Positions 50,301-60,745 of a stretch of 64,000 nt of DNA are shown here, piece after piece. The notes beneath the pieces were generated by a model. It made no database searches. It was not told where the DNA came from and saw only the letters and a list, made by a program, of their open reading frames with translations. The stretch is from positions 693,501 through 757,500 of the forward strand of contig OX459101.1 in the NCBI GenBank assembly GCA_949775045.1, read 5' to 3'. Position 1 is the stretch's first letter, and the number at the start of each line of letters is the position of its first letter. The translations under genes were made by a program, and so were the position numbers. This stretch comes from Metridium senile. Its lineage: Eukaryota > Cnidaria > Anthozoa > Actiniaria > Metridiidae.

Positions 50301-53300
50301 ATCACAGGAAATCCACCAACTGAAAAACCAGCTTACGTTTGTGCAATGTGAGTAGATTGTCTCTAGGTGATGTTACAGCAACTTCAACCCAATGATATTT
50401 GTTCATCCATCCATTCATTTATATATCCATTTACCAATTCATCTCTTCATCCATCCATTCATTCATTCGTTCATTCATTCATCCATTTATTTATTCATCC
50501 ATCCATCCATTCATCTATTCATTCATCCATCCATTTATTTAATCTATGTATTCATTTATTAAATCGAATATTTATTTATTTATTTATTTATTCATTTATT
50601 TATTCATTCATCCATCCATCCATTCATTTATTCATTCATTTATTCATTCATTCATTTTTCCATCCATTATGCATTCATTCATTCATCCATGTATTCATCC
50701 ATTCATTTATTCATTCATTTGTTCATTCTTTCGTCCATTCATTTATATATAATTATATATTTTCATGGTCCACCAGCCTATCACAACTCCCAGCAGGCCG
50801 AGTTAAATGGCAGTTATCAACCTGACGATAAACTAGAATCACTACGGCAGCAAATGAACGAACTACAGCTCAACAAGCAAGACGTTGAAAAGAGATTACA
50901 GGAAAAGCATGTAAAGTGTCAACAACTCGTAAGTAAAGAAATAATATTTTGGGAGGGTTGGAACGGTTTTTTATTTTATTATTTTATTAGCTTTTTCCTT
51001 CATATGAAGGCAGGGACACCACAACAGCTTACGCCAATTACCGTGGGCCCTGTAGTATGCTGAGACCTGACTGTTGTGCCGGGAGACAATCCCCTGCTCT
51101 TTTCGAAGAGCACAACAGGATCTTTTACGTCCACCTTTTATAGGAATTAGAGTGAAGGCAGACGGGACCTCCGGCTTTACGTCCTTATCCGAGAAGACGA
51201 GGCAATGAGAGAGTGAAGTGTCTTGCCCAAGGACACAACGCAATCGCCCGGGCCGGGAATCGAACCCAGACCATTAGGCCCGAAATTCGATCCCCTGACC
51301 ACTAGACCATCACGTCTCTATGGTTATTGTCAAGTTATTTATTTACTCTTATTTGTTTTTCATTATTCTTTTATTTACTCATTCCACATTCATTTATGCA
51401 TTCATCAATCAATCCATTCATATAGACTGCTCTTTTTATATAGTAACTAAAAATCTGAGGGCTAATTGGAAAACTTAATAGTTAACTTACCCCATGCTCT
51501 AATTTTATATACAAAGAACAAAAATTGTCAACAGACTGTAAACATATATATCGTATCTTTGTTTTTTTATCACACTATAATACTATACGGAGCAAATAGA
51601 AACCTTTCTTTCTTAATGTCTCTCACAGCTTTTCATTTCTTCGTTTGTTCATTCTTTAGCTCATTTATTTATTCATTCATTTATCCATTCATTCATTTAT
51701 TCATTCATTTATCCATTCATTCATTCAATTATTTATTCACGCATTCTTCCTTTCTTTTTATTCCACCCATTCCCCCTTTCATTCATTTCTTATTCTTCCA
51801 TTCACAGGAAGAGTGGCTTGAGGTTGCCAATGCCCAGTATGCCGTGGCGGCAGCTGCAGCTGAACTAGCTGAACCATGTGACTCGCTCAACTCTAGTCTT
51901 AATAAGAATCAACTAGAAGACATGTTTGGCCTTCGAAAGAATGTCAGTACCTTAGAACACGAAGTATCAACATTGAAAGAACAAAATGCTGCACTACAAG
52001 AAGAACTTAATCGATCGGTGAGTAGAGATGATCATGATACTGATTATGACAATACTGATACTGATGATGAGGATGATAATCATGATGACAATAAGAATGA
52101 TATGATACTAGTGATGATGATGATGATGATGATGCAAAAAAATGATGTTTATAATAAAAGTGATCAAGAAAGAACTCAATCTTTCGCGGGGTAGCAATAA
52201 AACGATTTAGATGGTGAGGATGAGAATCATGATGAGAATTAGAATGATGATGATACTAGTATTAAAAAAGGTACTGAATAGATATAATAGCAAGTAGAAA
52301 TAAAACGATTGAGATGATGATGATTAAGATGACCATTTTAATATGATTGATATACTAGTGATGATGACAAAGATGATAATCATGATGACAATAACAATGA
52401 TCATGATATTAGTGATGATGATGGTGGTGATGCAAGAAACGATCTTTATACAAATATTGATGAAGATGAAAACTACTTGATGATAATATTTTGTGTTTTT
52501 ATCATTATCAGAAACTTCAAGGAGGAACTACTCTGTCTAACTCTTCCGTCGAAACTAATCAAAGAATAAAAGAGTTAGAAGCACAGCTTGTCCAAGTAAC
52601 AGAAGAGAAGGACAGTCAAATACAAGAACATGAAGATTTGTTGGTCATGCTAGACGACCAAGGGGAAAAGCTGGCTAGATATAAGGTTAATAATTAAATA
52701 AGTTACTCCACCACCATCATCATCATTATACATCGTCATCATCGTCATCATTATTTAGAGGGCTTTCATTTAATAGTGTATAGGGGGCCAGCAAAATTAA
52801 CTGTTGTCTTTTCCAAATATTACACAACCCTCCCTATTTGGTAAAAATATCATAACCCCCTATATATCGTCTACTACTTTTACTCAAACCCTTTAAAAAA
52901 GCTATAACTAGTAACAATATAGCTTCTGACCCCCCCTCAATAATGCCGTTTTCAGAAAAACATGTTTTTTTTTACATTATTCTAACCAAATAACTTTCTT
53001 GATTCAGAAAATGCTTAAAGATGCCGGACGTGAGGTTAGTGAAGAGGAAGAAGATGAAGACGATGACGATGACGACGATGAGGAGGAGGAGGAGGAGGAA
53101 GAAGAAGAGGATGACGAAGATGAGGAAGACGAATGTGAAGAGGCCAAAGAGGAGCAAAACTATCCCAAAGAACAAGTAGATAGCTTAAATGAAGAGAAGT
53201 GCGCAGAACAAGAAACTCCGAAACAAGAAACACAACTACACAGCAACGGCTTCTACGAAGAAACACAACCTGAAGAAATCGAAACACAACCTGAAGAAAT

Positions 53301-54009
53301 CGAAACAAAACCTGCCATGGAAGAAATTCCGCTTGCTGTAGAAGAACATGGTAAACCAAGCCAAGAAGAAAGCAACGATAGCAGCCCACAAGAAGAAACA
53401 GAATTAAGCTTGGATGAGTTACTACATCCTGTGGAAGAGAAAGGGGAGCATGAAGATCCCGAAGTGCCCCATGTGGGAGAAGGAGGAGATAAATACTCTC
53501 AACATGAAACTGACACGCAGGCGCAGTATGAACAACAGAGTACTCAAGAACAGATATACGATCAACAAGAGCAGCAAATTTACCACTCAAACGAAGGGCA
53601 ACAATTTTACACAACTGAAGGCCAAGAACAAATGGATTATTACTACAACCAGGGAGGGCCTCCTCATCCACACATTTTCTCCAATTACGATTCGAATGAA
53701 AGCTATCCCGCTTACCCAATGCACCAACAGGAAGGGGAAACCCAACATGCTGGTTATTATCCTGATAACACACCTCAAGCTAACTACAATAACACTTACA
53801 ATGCCCAAGCAAATTTAGACGGCAGTTTTACTACTAACAATACAGTGCAACAGGTTGATACAAACTCTTATACACAGCAGCAGCAAAGTGGTTATTATAA
53901 CTGGGATATCAACCAACATCAAGGGAATACTGCAACCGATACTTACGTTAAACAAGACGCCGGTTTACTCTTTAATGACTACGGAGACGAAGGTCAATTT
54001 CTAACATGA
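38339..54009 (+). CDS. USO1: USO1/p115, Golgi vesicle tether with extended C-terminal tail (30 exons, 1232 aa)
   Basis: Orthologue of p115/USO1, which tethers COPI/COPII vesicles at the cis-Golgi with GM130/giantin and RAB1. Exons: 38339-38413, 38504-38590, 39729-39867, 40387-40505, 40817-40881, 40985-41022, 41189-41244, 41629-41676, 41744-41816, 42080-42164, 42520-42572, 42846-42904, 43094-43169, 43650-43714, 43807-43895, 44076-44160, 44987-45059, 45346-45391, 45586-45745, 46740-46850, 47456-47580, 47709-47820, 48386-48455, 49000-49121, 49550-49609, 50278-50347, 50777-50928, 51808-52017, 52512-52685, 53008-54009. Frame is kept throughout (3699 nt). Start MNYLRGFKS matches the family. Residues 1-636 form the armadillo-like head ([32 protein letters not shown]); about 637-899 is coiled coil; about 910-950 is the acidic segment where p115 normally ends. 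A further 280 residues rich in Gln, Tyr and Asn follow. Human p115 is 962 aa. Intron 2 is GC-AG and intron 20 is U12-type. Poly(A) candidate at 54721. Confidence 0.96.
39161..39265. mobile_element. MITE family D, copy 2
   Basis: CTGGGGCCGGTTGTACAAAG and CCTGAATAGC; right end GGATAACTTTATCCAGGCTT. Shorter than copy 3 because the centre is deleted. Confidence 0.85.
39266..39430. repeat. (ATC)n microsatellite, USO1 intron 2
   Basis: ATC-rich stretch with ATCATCTATC iterations. Confidence 0.9.
39469..39671. mobile_element. MITE family A, copy 3
   Basis: AATAGTCCCCTTCACAGTCT ... AGGGAACTGCGAAAGGGACA; inner GAGCTTGCAATAATAGAGAC against CTCTATCATTACAAGCTC. It ends about 58 bp before USO1 exon 3. 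Confidence 0.9.
40570..40740. repeat. (CATT/CATC)n microsatellite, USO1 intron 4
   Basis: TCATTCATCC-type units. Confidence 0.92.
41282..41465. repeat. (CTTC)n microsatellite, USO1 intron 7
   Basis: Near-perfect tetranucleotide array of about 165 bp. Pro-Ser-Phe-Leu and Lys-Glu-Gly-Arg ORFs are artefacts. Confidence 0.98.
42186..42322. repeat. Diverged R1 copy, USO1 intron 10
   Basis: ATTTGTAACACTGTAAAATA, ACTTAACTTTACTGATGTTT and CAAGCTTTGTC, with inverted ACATCAGTACAGTTAAGT and AGGGTGTTACAAATT. Confidence 0.75.
43190..43605. repeat. (ATC)n microsatellite, USO1 intron 13
   Basis: Interrupted ATC/ACC/AGC triplets; no real ORF. Confidence 0.92.
43903..44045. repeat. (GAT)n microsatellite, USO1 intron 15
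   Basis: GAT/GGT triplets soon after the exon 15 donor. Confidence 0.85.
44571..44940. repeat. 19-bp minisatellite, USO1 intron 16
   Basis: About 19 units of GATGACTTGTATGTCATAA, with variants (CACAA, GTTATAA, GATTTG) and one short partial unit near 44770. Flanks GTTTTCACACAAGATGACTT (left) and GATTTGTCTGTACTCTAGTG (right) resemble the right end of MITE family C. Confidence 0.95.
45707..46042. repeat. Tandem copies of the USO1 exon 19 3' end and donor site
   Basis: The exon 19 end (CACTACTACAGCAATGTACA, ACTTGCACAG) plus about 35 bp of intron is repeated about four more times, each 65-80 bp, in intron 19. The copies keep a GCACAG-GTATTA, GCACAG-GTAAAT or GCACAG-GTGATT donor-like junction; the last has GCACAAGTAAAT. 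Confidence 0.92.
46355..46690. repeat. Hairpin repeat family G, copy 2
   Basis: Hairpin TTTTATCAGGATTTAAACGC / GGTTTAAATCCTGATAAAAC, then GTTAAAGTTTATGTAAATTA and a 3' module reading TTTATCAGGATTTAAAACGC followed by TCGTCATGGTTACGATTTC. The 3' module repeats the hairpin arm. Lies in USO1 intron 19. Confidence 0.75.
46856..47115. repeat. Hairpin repeat family G, copy 3
   Basis: CATATTTTACTAAAATTGTC, AAATCTGGCCGACAAAATTC and AACTTATGCAAATCAGG match copy 1 almost base for base. Its hairpin is degenerate. Confidence 0.8.
47138..47370 (+). mobile_element. SINE family 2, longest copy
   Basis: tRNA-like head GGGTGGCCTAACGGTGAAAG, GTGCTGGCCTCTCATC; body ATGTGAGTTGAGTTTTTTTG, CCACAATGGCTTATTTTACG, ACATGTGAGCTGAATTGTGT. 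Fragments of the same body are at 6895, 6970, 20026 (inverted) and 26805. It lies inside the U12-type intron. Confidence 0.65.
47870..48275. repeat. (TTTG/TTCA)n microsatellite, USO1 intron 22
   Basis: TTTGTTTGTTCATTTGTTTG units for about 400 bp. ORFs rich in Cys/Leu/Phe or Asn/Lys/Gln are artefacts. Confidence 0.96.
48798..48944. mobile_element. MITE family D, copy 3
   Basis: CAGTGGCCGGTTGTACAAAG and CCTGAATAGTGC; right end GGATAACTTTATTCAGGCTT, ACAACTGGCCCCAG. The most intact copy, with paired TATCCACTGGATAA-type inner arms. Confidence 0.9.
49645..50200. repeat. (GAT)n microsatellite, USO1 intron 25
   Basis: GAT triplets with a recurring GATAATGGTTGTAGAGGTGA segment of about 90-110 bp spacing. 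Confidence 0.9.
50400..50760. repeat. (ATTC/ATCC)n microsatellite, USO1 intron 26
   Basis: CATTCATTCATCCATT-type units ending shortly before the exon 27 acceptor. Confidence 0.95.
50970..51317 (-). mobile_element. tRNA-derived SINE (family 1), second copy
   Basis: Near-identical inverted copy of 27341-27698, sharing the A-box, B-box and body motifs, with an A-rich tail at its low-coordinate end. Lies antisense in USO1 intron 27. Confidence 0.92.
51655..51800. repeat. (CATT)n microsatellite, USO1 intron 27
   Basis: ATTCATTCATTTATCC units leading up to the exon 28 acceptor. Confidence 0.85.
52020..52480. repeat. Degenerate GAT-rich repeat, USO1 intron 28
   Basis: GATGATGATG stretches with TAATCATGATGACAATAA occurring twice (near 52076 and 52377). 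Confidence 0.8.
52757..52975. mobile_element. MITE family H, partial copy 2
   Basis: GGCTTTCATTTAATAGTGTA, CTTTTCCAAATATTACACAA, AATATCATAACCCCCTATAT correspond to the two arms of the copy at 33930. The second terminus is missing or degraded. Confidence 0.7.
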
Positions 54010-54108
54010 AAAAAGTTTAAATTTCCCAGAGATATTAGAACAGAATTTATATAGAATTTATGAGGAAGGGCGATGGTTAATTTGTGATGAATGGACGTAT
54101 ATTTTATT

Positions 54109-54590
54109 TAGCCTGCGTGGCCAAGCTCTTAAGGGGAGGGGAGGGAAAGAGGAGGGAGATAGAGAGAGGGGCCATTCCCCTTTCCCAGTGTCGCTATGCA
54201 GGCTATGTAGTAACGAGAAAAGGCTGTGTTTTCCACCAGGTTTGAAGTAGATAGGTGAACGCAAAGAGATGAACCTTTATCCAACCCTTTACTCTATAAA
54301 TAGACGCAAAAAAAAAACAAAAAAACAGCGGAACTAGAGCGAAATTATTAAAATGCTCTTAAGGGGAGGGGAAGAGGAAGAAGAGAGGGGCCATTTCCAG
54401 TGTCGCTATTGCAGGCTATATTTTATGTAGTAACGAGAGAAGAACGGAGAGGAAACTATAGCCTTTGTTTTCCACCAGTTTTGAAGTAGATAGGTGAACG
54501 CAAAGACCTTTATCAAACCCTTCACTCTGTACAAATAGACACAAAGAAAAAAAACCAGCTAAATTAGAGCGAAACTATTAAAATGTATGA
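54109..54590. repeat. About 235-bp tandem duplication in the USO1 3' region
   Basis: The first unit contains a TAGCCTGC-family MITE (54109-54205), then TATGTAGTAACGAGA, TTTGAAGTAGATAGGTGAAC and a TATTAAAATG end. The second unit (54355-54590) repeats the order, with the left MITE end missing and scattered changes. Confidence 0.88.
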
Positions 54591-54720
54591 GAACTATTTG
54601 AACGGTTTAGTGAAACCTTTATTTTTAATTTAAAATGTAAGATAAGATGGAAAATGAAGGCAACGAAGATTATAGTCCATGTAAATGTACTACCGAGTTT
54701 CAAGCGTGCGAAAATTAGAA

Positions 54721-54726
54721 AATAAA
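54721..54726 (+). terminator. Candidate USO1 poly(A) signal
   Basis: AATAAA, the first good signal after the USO1 stop codon (about 710 nt). A second is at 54782. Choice between them cannot be made from sequence. Confidence 0.4.
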
Positions 54727-55495
54727 ATGAATATTTGTAAAGTTTATTCATCATTTTATTGCAGATGCAAACATACATTTAAATAAAACAGGCAGCAAAG
54801 CTCAACAGATTTATAGTCTTTGTAGCTTTGTATTATTGAAGATTTCTAGTTGAAAGTTTTAATAAATTATCGATGTTCAAAACTGTGTGTATTTTTCTCG
54901 AACTTGAATGTCAAAATTAGTCCAAATGTTTATATATAGCTGTGATAAATATTTTTTTTCTTTTCTTTTTCTTTTTCTTTTTTTATCTCATTTATTTACT
55001 TGCGTCTGGGTTTGCTATCCACGAGTTATCAAACGAAATGTCGAGCCAGCGATTTCTAATACACAGGAAGCCCAATTTCAAATATTATCAACAGGTGGTA
55101 CGGCCAACAATTGCTACAATTGCTACAAATTCAAAACTATTGAACCTTATAAACTGTAGAACGACCTCCAAAAAAAGTCCAACAATATATTTGAGTTCAA
55201 TTTAGGAAACCTTTAGGCCCAGAAATAATTCCTAATGATTTGTAAAAGAGACTAAGAGTTGGCGTTACATCAGCGGTCTTGCCCATGAGGGTACCTGCTA
55301 TTGAATTTCCCGTGGCAATCTGTCATTTGCTATCGCCTTGTTGCTTGAGCATAAACAATATTTATTTATTCATCTGCTCTTTTATTACCCACTTAAAACA
55401 GCTGTTAGTTTTTGTAGCATACCAAGATACCTGCTTCCTATTTAACAGTAGTTTTTCGAGTTTAAATTTAGGTTTTTTGACAAGATTATTTCATC

Positions 55496-57795
55496 ATGAT
55501 GAAAGTGGTCCTCGTACTTTTTACGATCGTTGTTTTTGCGAGAGCTCAAGAACAGCAGAAAATGACTTTTGAAACCCCAAAGCTGAGCGAAGAAGAACAG
55601 CATTCACAACATACGCCAGCGTCGTTTGAAATCCAATGCGATGCTTGTACAGTCATTGCTTATAAGGTAGAGTATAAACTTAATTTCTTACTTTTCTCCA
55701 TAAATTTTCATGTTGGAAATCAAGGGGTATTAAGTTTGTATTTTTTTTTTTACCAAAGCAGAGACTAGATAAGCCTTAAGTAGTGTTAATTAAGATTGTA
55801 ACCAATTACATAGCTAGGTTATTTCAAGTTCCTAAGTCAAATTCGGTTGCTATAATTTGGAAATCATTTTCAGAATTTCATTTTCTATCATTCATGATCA
55901 ATGTTGAAAACTTTCTATGTCAAGATATTTTTATTCAAAAAGCAGCTTTCAAAATTATTATATCGGGTACTATTTATTATAACCTTACCTAAATATTCAG
56001 AGGTACTTGTCTTATTATTATTATTTTCCAAATTATTTTTATATTTTATTTTGTCTCCTTTCTGTAATTTAAGATATTTCGATTTGTTGTGGACAGTTTG
56101 TCGGATGGTTTAGCCTATTAGCCTTCTTGTACTTGACACATACAGCATTTTCAAATACTTTTAACCCGTAGTTGTAAGCAAAATAATTGCATAAAATATG
56201 TTCATTTAAATACATTATAAAATAAAAGGATATATTATATATAATGATGATGATAAAGAGTCGCATCTGATGATCAGTCAGTTTCTTTTGTTCACTGGAG
56301 ATCTTTATCCTTCATATTAACCGGGCTGATTAACCAAAGCATCTAATCCAAGTTGACATCTGGTTATCAACCCATACTTAAGAAGCGTACCAATTGATGA
56401 CGTAAAGTGGTTATAAAAATGGTTATATAGTGGTTAGGTTACCATTGTACCTCGGTGGATATGAGATATTCCAACCACGGCTTCGCCATGGTTTGATATA
56501 TCTCATATTCACCTTGTTAACGGTTTGTAACCTTTATATATAGCACACTTTCCATGTGAAATATGTACAAGAACCGAAAATGAACCATTGCATGGAAGAG
56601 GATTTGTGGCTAAAAGATTAGTATGGGACAGGGGAAAAAATTAAAATTTGTATATTTTTTGTTATGAATCTTAGCTTGGAAGAGTAAGAAAAGAGTTTGA
56701 AGTTAGAAAGGGGAGCATGCAGACGTAAATTGTGGTGTATGAGGGGAGGGGAAGTAAAGTTATAGTAAAGTTACATAATTTATTATAATTATGAAATTGC
56801 CCTAATACCGTCATTACATTTCTCCCCTCCAGCTCACCAAAGCCCTAGCAATTGCAGAGGACAAGAGGCCATCATTGCAAGAAAAAGGCTTACCAGAATC
56901 TGATGTTATTGATATTATCGAAGGAGTTTGTGATTCAAAATCATACGAAGAGTGAGTCTTTTTTCCCTCTTTCAAATTCTTGTATCATGATAATGACAAG
57001 TCTGAATAAGTCAAGTTGTTACTAGTCAAACTTAGGGGCTGTTCATATGAAAGCGAGTTGTTCCTGCTAGCAGGGATAACTCTTGTTTTGTATTCCCCAG
57101 GCGACACAAAACAATAGAATTATCTTTCCTAAACTCAATTAAGGACTTTACTTTAAAATTGTAATTCTGTTTTGTAGTTATGGTGTCAAGACTGTCAATG
57201 GTATCAATAGAATTTCTGGTGAAGGTCTTGAAGCCAAGGATGTTCCAGGAATGATGCAAGGTGGTGGCAAATGGCCAGGAAGGTGAATAGAATTATTTTC
57301 CCTTTTTTGTGTCTTTTTGAGTTTAATCTACCTATTGTTTCTACTTCTTTCAAATTTTTCTTCCAAACCTCCATACTTCTGTCTGCCCCTTCCTTCCTTC
57401 CTTCCTTCCTTCCTTCCTTCCTTCCTTCCTTCCTTCCTTCCTTCCTTCCTTCCTTCCTTCCTTCCTTCCTTCCTTCCGTCCGTCCTTCCTTCCTCCCTTC
57501 CTTCCTTCCTTCCTTCCTTCCTTCCTTCCCTTTCCTCCATTATTCTCTCCTCCATCAGATCTTGCTATGATTGACTATTATAATGGAGTTCTCAATTTAC
57601 TATTTCAGACTTTCTTCAAAATGTTCTGGATTAGTTGGAGAAATTGGGGAAGATGAGATGTATGAAAGATTCAGAAAAGATGGCTCTCTCCATCAATATT
57701 TGTGTACCGAATACACTAAGGATTGTGTCAAAAAGAGCGCCAAGAAAAGCAAAAAGAGTAAAGGCAAAAAGAAGAAGAGCCAAGAAGAACTTTAA
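55496..57795 (+). CDS. MZB1: MZB1/pERp1-like ER-resident protein (4 exons, 193 aa)
   Basis: Small ER-lumen protein of the MZB1 (pERp1) family, saposin-like proteins related to canopy. In mammals it helps fold and assemble immunoglobulin and other secretory cargo. Exons: 55496-55666, 56833-56951, 57178-57282, 57609-57795; frame kept (582 nt). The signal peptide is about residues 1-17. The family string SQHTPASFEIQCDACTVIAY contains the CxxC pair C48/C51; later DYGVKTVNGINRISGEGL, KWPGRLSSKC and GEIGEDEMYE align with the recalled human protein. The C-terminus is lysine-rich and ends QEEL, comparable to the REEL retention signal of MZB1. Human length is 189 aa. Two ATGs start the ORF in tandem; the first is used here. 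Introns 2 and 3 are short. Orthology rather than a canopy paralogue is likely but not proven. Confidence 0.87.
55667..56832. other. MZB1-like intron 1
   Basis: AT-rich. It holds a hairpin at about 56452-56515 (GGTGGATATGAGATATTCCA / GATATATCTCATATTCACC around GGCTTCGCC), reminiscent of the family G hairpins but without their 3' module. Confidence 0.5.
57388..57535. repeat. (CCTT)n microsatellite, MZB1-like intron 3
   Basis: Tetranucleotide array interrupted once by CCGTCCGT. Confidence 0.97.
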
Positions 57796-58034
57796 GATGA
57801 ACAAATTAAAAATAATTATTCAACTGAAACTTTTTTCTCAGTGCAAGTTTTCACCACTTTTTCAATCAGCTGTAGAAAATTATTCATCTTTTAAAAGCAC
57901 ATTTGATAGGGAAATATGTACCATTGTGATAATATTGTCAATCTGTTGCATGCCATGATACAGCCAGAAATGTTGTTTTAGCAAATTTGAATACAATATT
58001 GTTACATAGACATTCTTATGCATTTGTTTACAAA

Positions 58035-58040
58035 AATAAA
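58035..58040 (+). terminator. Candidate MZB1-like poly(A) signal
   Basis: AATAAA, 240 nt after the stop codon; another follows at 58131. Confidence 0.5.
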
Positions 58041-58800
58041 CTATTTCACATAAAATAGTATAAAATGTTGTCTCATTTAATCAGAAATAGGAATATATAT
58101 ACCCCTAAATATTTCACAATGGCCTCTCAGAATAAAGTAATAATCATTTATTGAAATATTAAATTTATTACATTTATTAAACTTTCAACCAACTTTTTTA
58201 TACCATACCTTACTTTACCTCTTGGAGGTCAGCAGTATTCCACACAAATCCGCGCCGCAAACCCGAGAAGACGGATGTTGAATTAGAACGAAAGAAGTCT
58301 TGAAAGACGTTTTTTCTGCCAACAAATCACTTTATTGTTCAGCTATTTATAAACCAAACGAAAGTAAAGGTATATTTCTACAAACAATAATGTATAGAAG
58401 AAGGATACAGCGCTTTATCAATGAATTTTCACAGCAACTTTGTCTGCGATGTCACAGTTGGTTCCCGCGAGACAGTTGGCAAATTTGGTCTTTGAAAGTA
58501 AATTAACTTCAATTCAAAAACCAGGACGTAATGTAAGTACGCTTTAGATTTGTACTGTTGTAAGTATTGTAAATGCAATCCAAATAGAAGCGTAGCAATC
58601 TTATAAATTGAATAGCGAAAATTCAAACTGCACGCGCTCTGACAAGATAGCCGGGATAAATATATTGGAAAAATTTCGAAAGAAACGATTTGGATATTAT
58701 ATGACCAAAAACGCCAAAATTTAATTTGCTAACAAAACTTAATGTATGTGACATCATTAAAAATATTTACGAAAAAAAGTTGAAAAAAGAAGAAAAAATG
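58041..58800. other. Intergenic region before the tRNA
   Basis: AT-rich, no gene recognised. TTTCTGCCAACAAATC and similar text gave no known element. Confidence 0.4.
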
Positions 58801-58873
58801 CGACCCTGCCAGGACTCGAACCTGGAATCCCCTGATTCGTAGTCAGATGCCTTATCCATTGGGCCACAGGGCC
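58801..58873 (-). tRNA. tRNA-Arg (anticodon ACG)
   Basis: Read on the minus strand it folds as a complete 73-nt cloverleaf. The 7-bp acceptor stem GGCCCTG / CAGGGTC has one G-U pair and a G discriminator. The D-arm includes TGGCCCAATGGATAAGGC, serving as A-box. The anticodon stem TCTGA / TCAGG (closing pair imperfect) encloses loop CTACGAA with anticodon ACG. The T-arm CCAGG TTCGAGT CCTGG gives the B-box GGTTCGAGTCC. No intron and no encoded CCA. It closely resembles animal tRNA-Arg(ACG). A T-rich stretch follows downstream on the minus strand (58780-58799 as A runs), fitting a pol III terminator. The flanks show no SINE body or tail, so it looks like a genuine single gene. Confidence 0.94.
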
Positions 58874-60714
58874 GTCAACAATTATCTTTGAGGAATAATA
58901 AGTATTTATTGGCGTCTGCATGTTACGGTAAACTTGTTTTTAAATCGAAATCTTTTTAAAGTATTATCAAAATATTCTGTGTTTTCATCTTGATTACACT
59001 CCCTAAAGACGTACAAGTAGCTTTTAAAGTTTTCAAAGCATGAAATGCGAGCTTTTGTTGTTAATGTTTAACTTTGAAAGAGACTGGAGAGAGCGTTGGA
59101 CTGTACACAGGAACCCCAACTTAGAAATATCCTTTCAAACAAATATATCTATATTTCTATTTTATATGTTTATTTTAGGTACCCAGAATAATAAATTAAT
59201 CCTCAATAATCTGCTTCTACTTTTGTTTTCTTTCATTTTTTTATTTTTCTCCCTTTTATTGTTTTTTTTTTTCTTTTCGTGTGAATACATCTTTGTTTGA
59301 ATGAACATTGCCTGCTGTGAAAAACACTTGTCTCTTGCGAAATGCTAAACGCGCTCTGCTGTCACGTCAATGTGAAAAGAGCGGGGGGAAATCGTAAATA
59401 CGCAAAAATCATGCGATTTACAAGCATATTTTGAACTTTCTTTATAAGTGAAGAAATATTTTACGAATTTGCTAGGATTTAAAGTATTTTGAAAATTGTT
59501 TGATACTTGCCGCAGTAGTCAAAAATTAGCAATTACATTAATTTGTAATAACATTCGTTGCCTACAGCTTGTCTTCGTGCCCGTAATATAATGATAAACG
59601 TTTTTACGTGACTTGAATTTTCTAAAACATTTAAATATAGTCTTTAGAAATATTAGTCGAATTTTGATGTAAAGTTAGTCCAAAAGTTACAAAAATACGC
59701 GTATTTTTGATACATTTTTTCGGCTTTTCCTCTTTCTCTCTCCCTCTATTTTTCGCCTTATATTTTCTTTTGTAATTTTCTCAGTTTAGTTATTGATTAA
59801 TGAACCAAACTGTTAAGTGGGATTTGTGATTTTTTTGGTTTGTTTTCTAGCTCTTCTAGATATTAATATGCAGATATTGGTCAGATTTGCAATCATTTTT
59901 TCACCAGCGAGCGCTGAAATTTTATGCGTTATAAATGTTATGGAAACCTTCAATAAGTTTGTTTTCTTTTTAATACTCCCCATTTCAATTAATTCAGATT
60001 TAAATGTTTTACTTAACACTGCTTTTTGTCACTGAATAGAAGCTGTTGAGATATTTGAATGTACTTTTAGTCGTGTTTAGCATTTTTAAGACCCCTACAG
60101 GAGAAAAGCATTTTTGGCTATTAGGCACATTTTAAATCATTCCAAAACTTTTGCCAAATCATCCCACACACGTAAACCATCCCACACACGTCACTAGCAA
60201 TATTGGGTAACGTTTCTTGCCAGAAAATATTACTTTTATATGACATTTACAACGAATTTGAAAGGTTGTTTGAGGAGAATGACGACATTCAAGTATAATA
60301 TAAGGCTTAACATCTCTGCATGTTAAATCCTGACCGGTTTAATCCATAAATAATTAATATATCTATAACTGTAAGACCTGTTGATGGGAAGACGCTAGTT
60401 TGTGTTCTTCTAAAATCCAAGCTAGTGCCGATATTCGGTCTCGCTGCATCTCGCAGCAAACTTAAACCAAAAACAAATCAATTCAACTCAACTCAAGTCT
60501 TCGGAGGATTTTGGCGCAAAATCCTTGAAATATTTCTGGAAATCCTCAAATCGTTCTTGTAGTTTATTGGATTCAAGCGTGGAGTTCGAGCGTTGTTTGT
60601 GTTTAAAAAAACCCTTCAATTCTCGAAGCGTACATCACAAAAAAGGCATTTTTTTCTCCGTAAATACTCGCAAAAATAAGAGGTGAAGGATTTTTCAACG
60701 AGGATTCTGGCTTC
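58874..60714. other. Intergenic region upstream of the PLAT-domain gene
   Basis: AT-rich with a poly-pyrimidine stretch near 59220-59280 and a short direct repeat CATCCCACACACGT at 60159/60178. A piece of the GGGGTTCCTGTG MITE arm appears inverted near 59107. No gene recognised. Confidence 0.45.
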
Positions 60715-60745
60715 ATGGAAATGAGGACTCGTAAACTGGTTAAAA

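Noticed and set aside
53036..53773. 245-residue minus-strand ORF
   Set aside because: Shadow of the large last exon of USO1; the plus-strand frame continues the p115 reading frame and has its acidic end.
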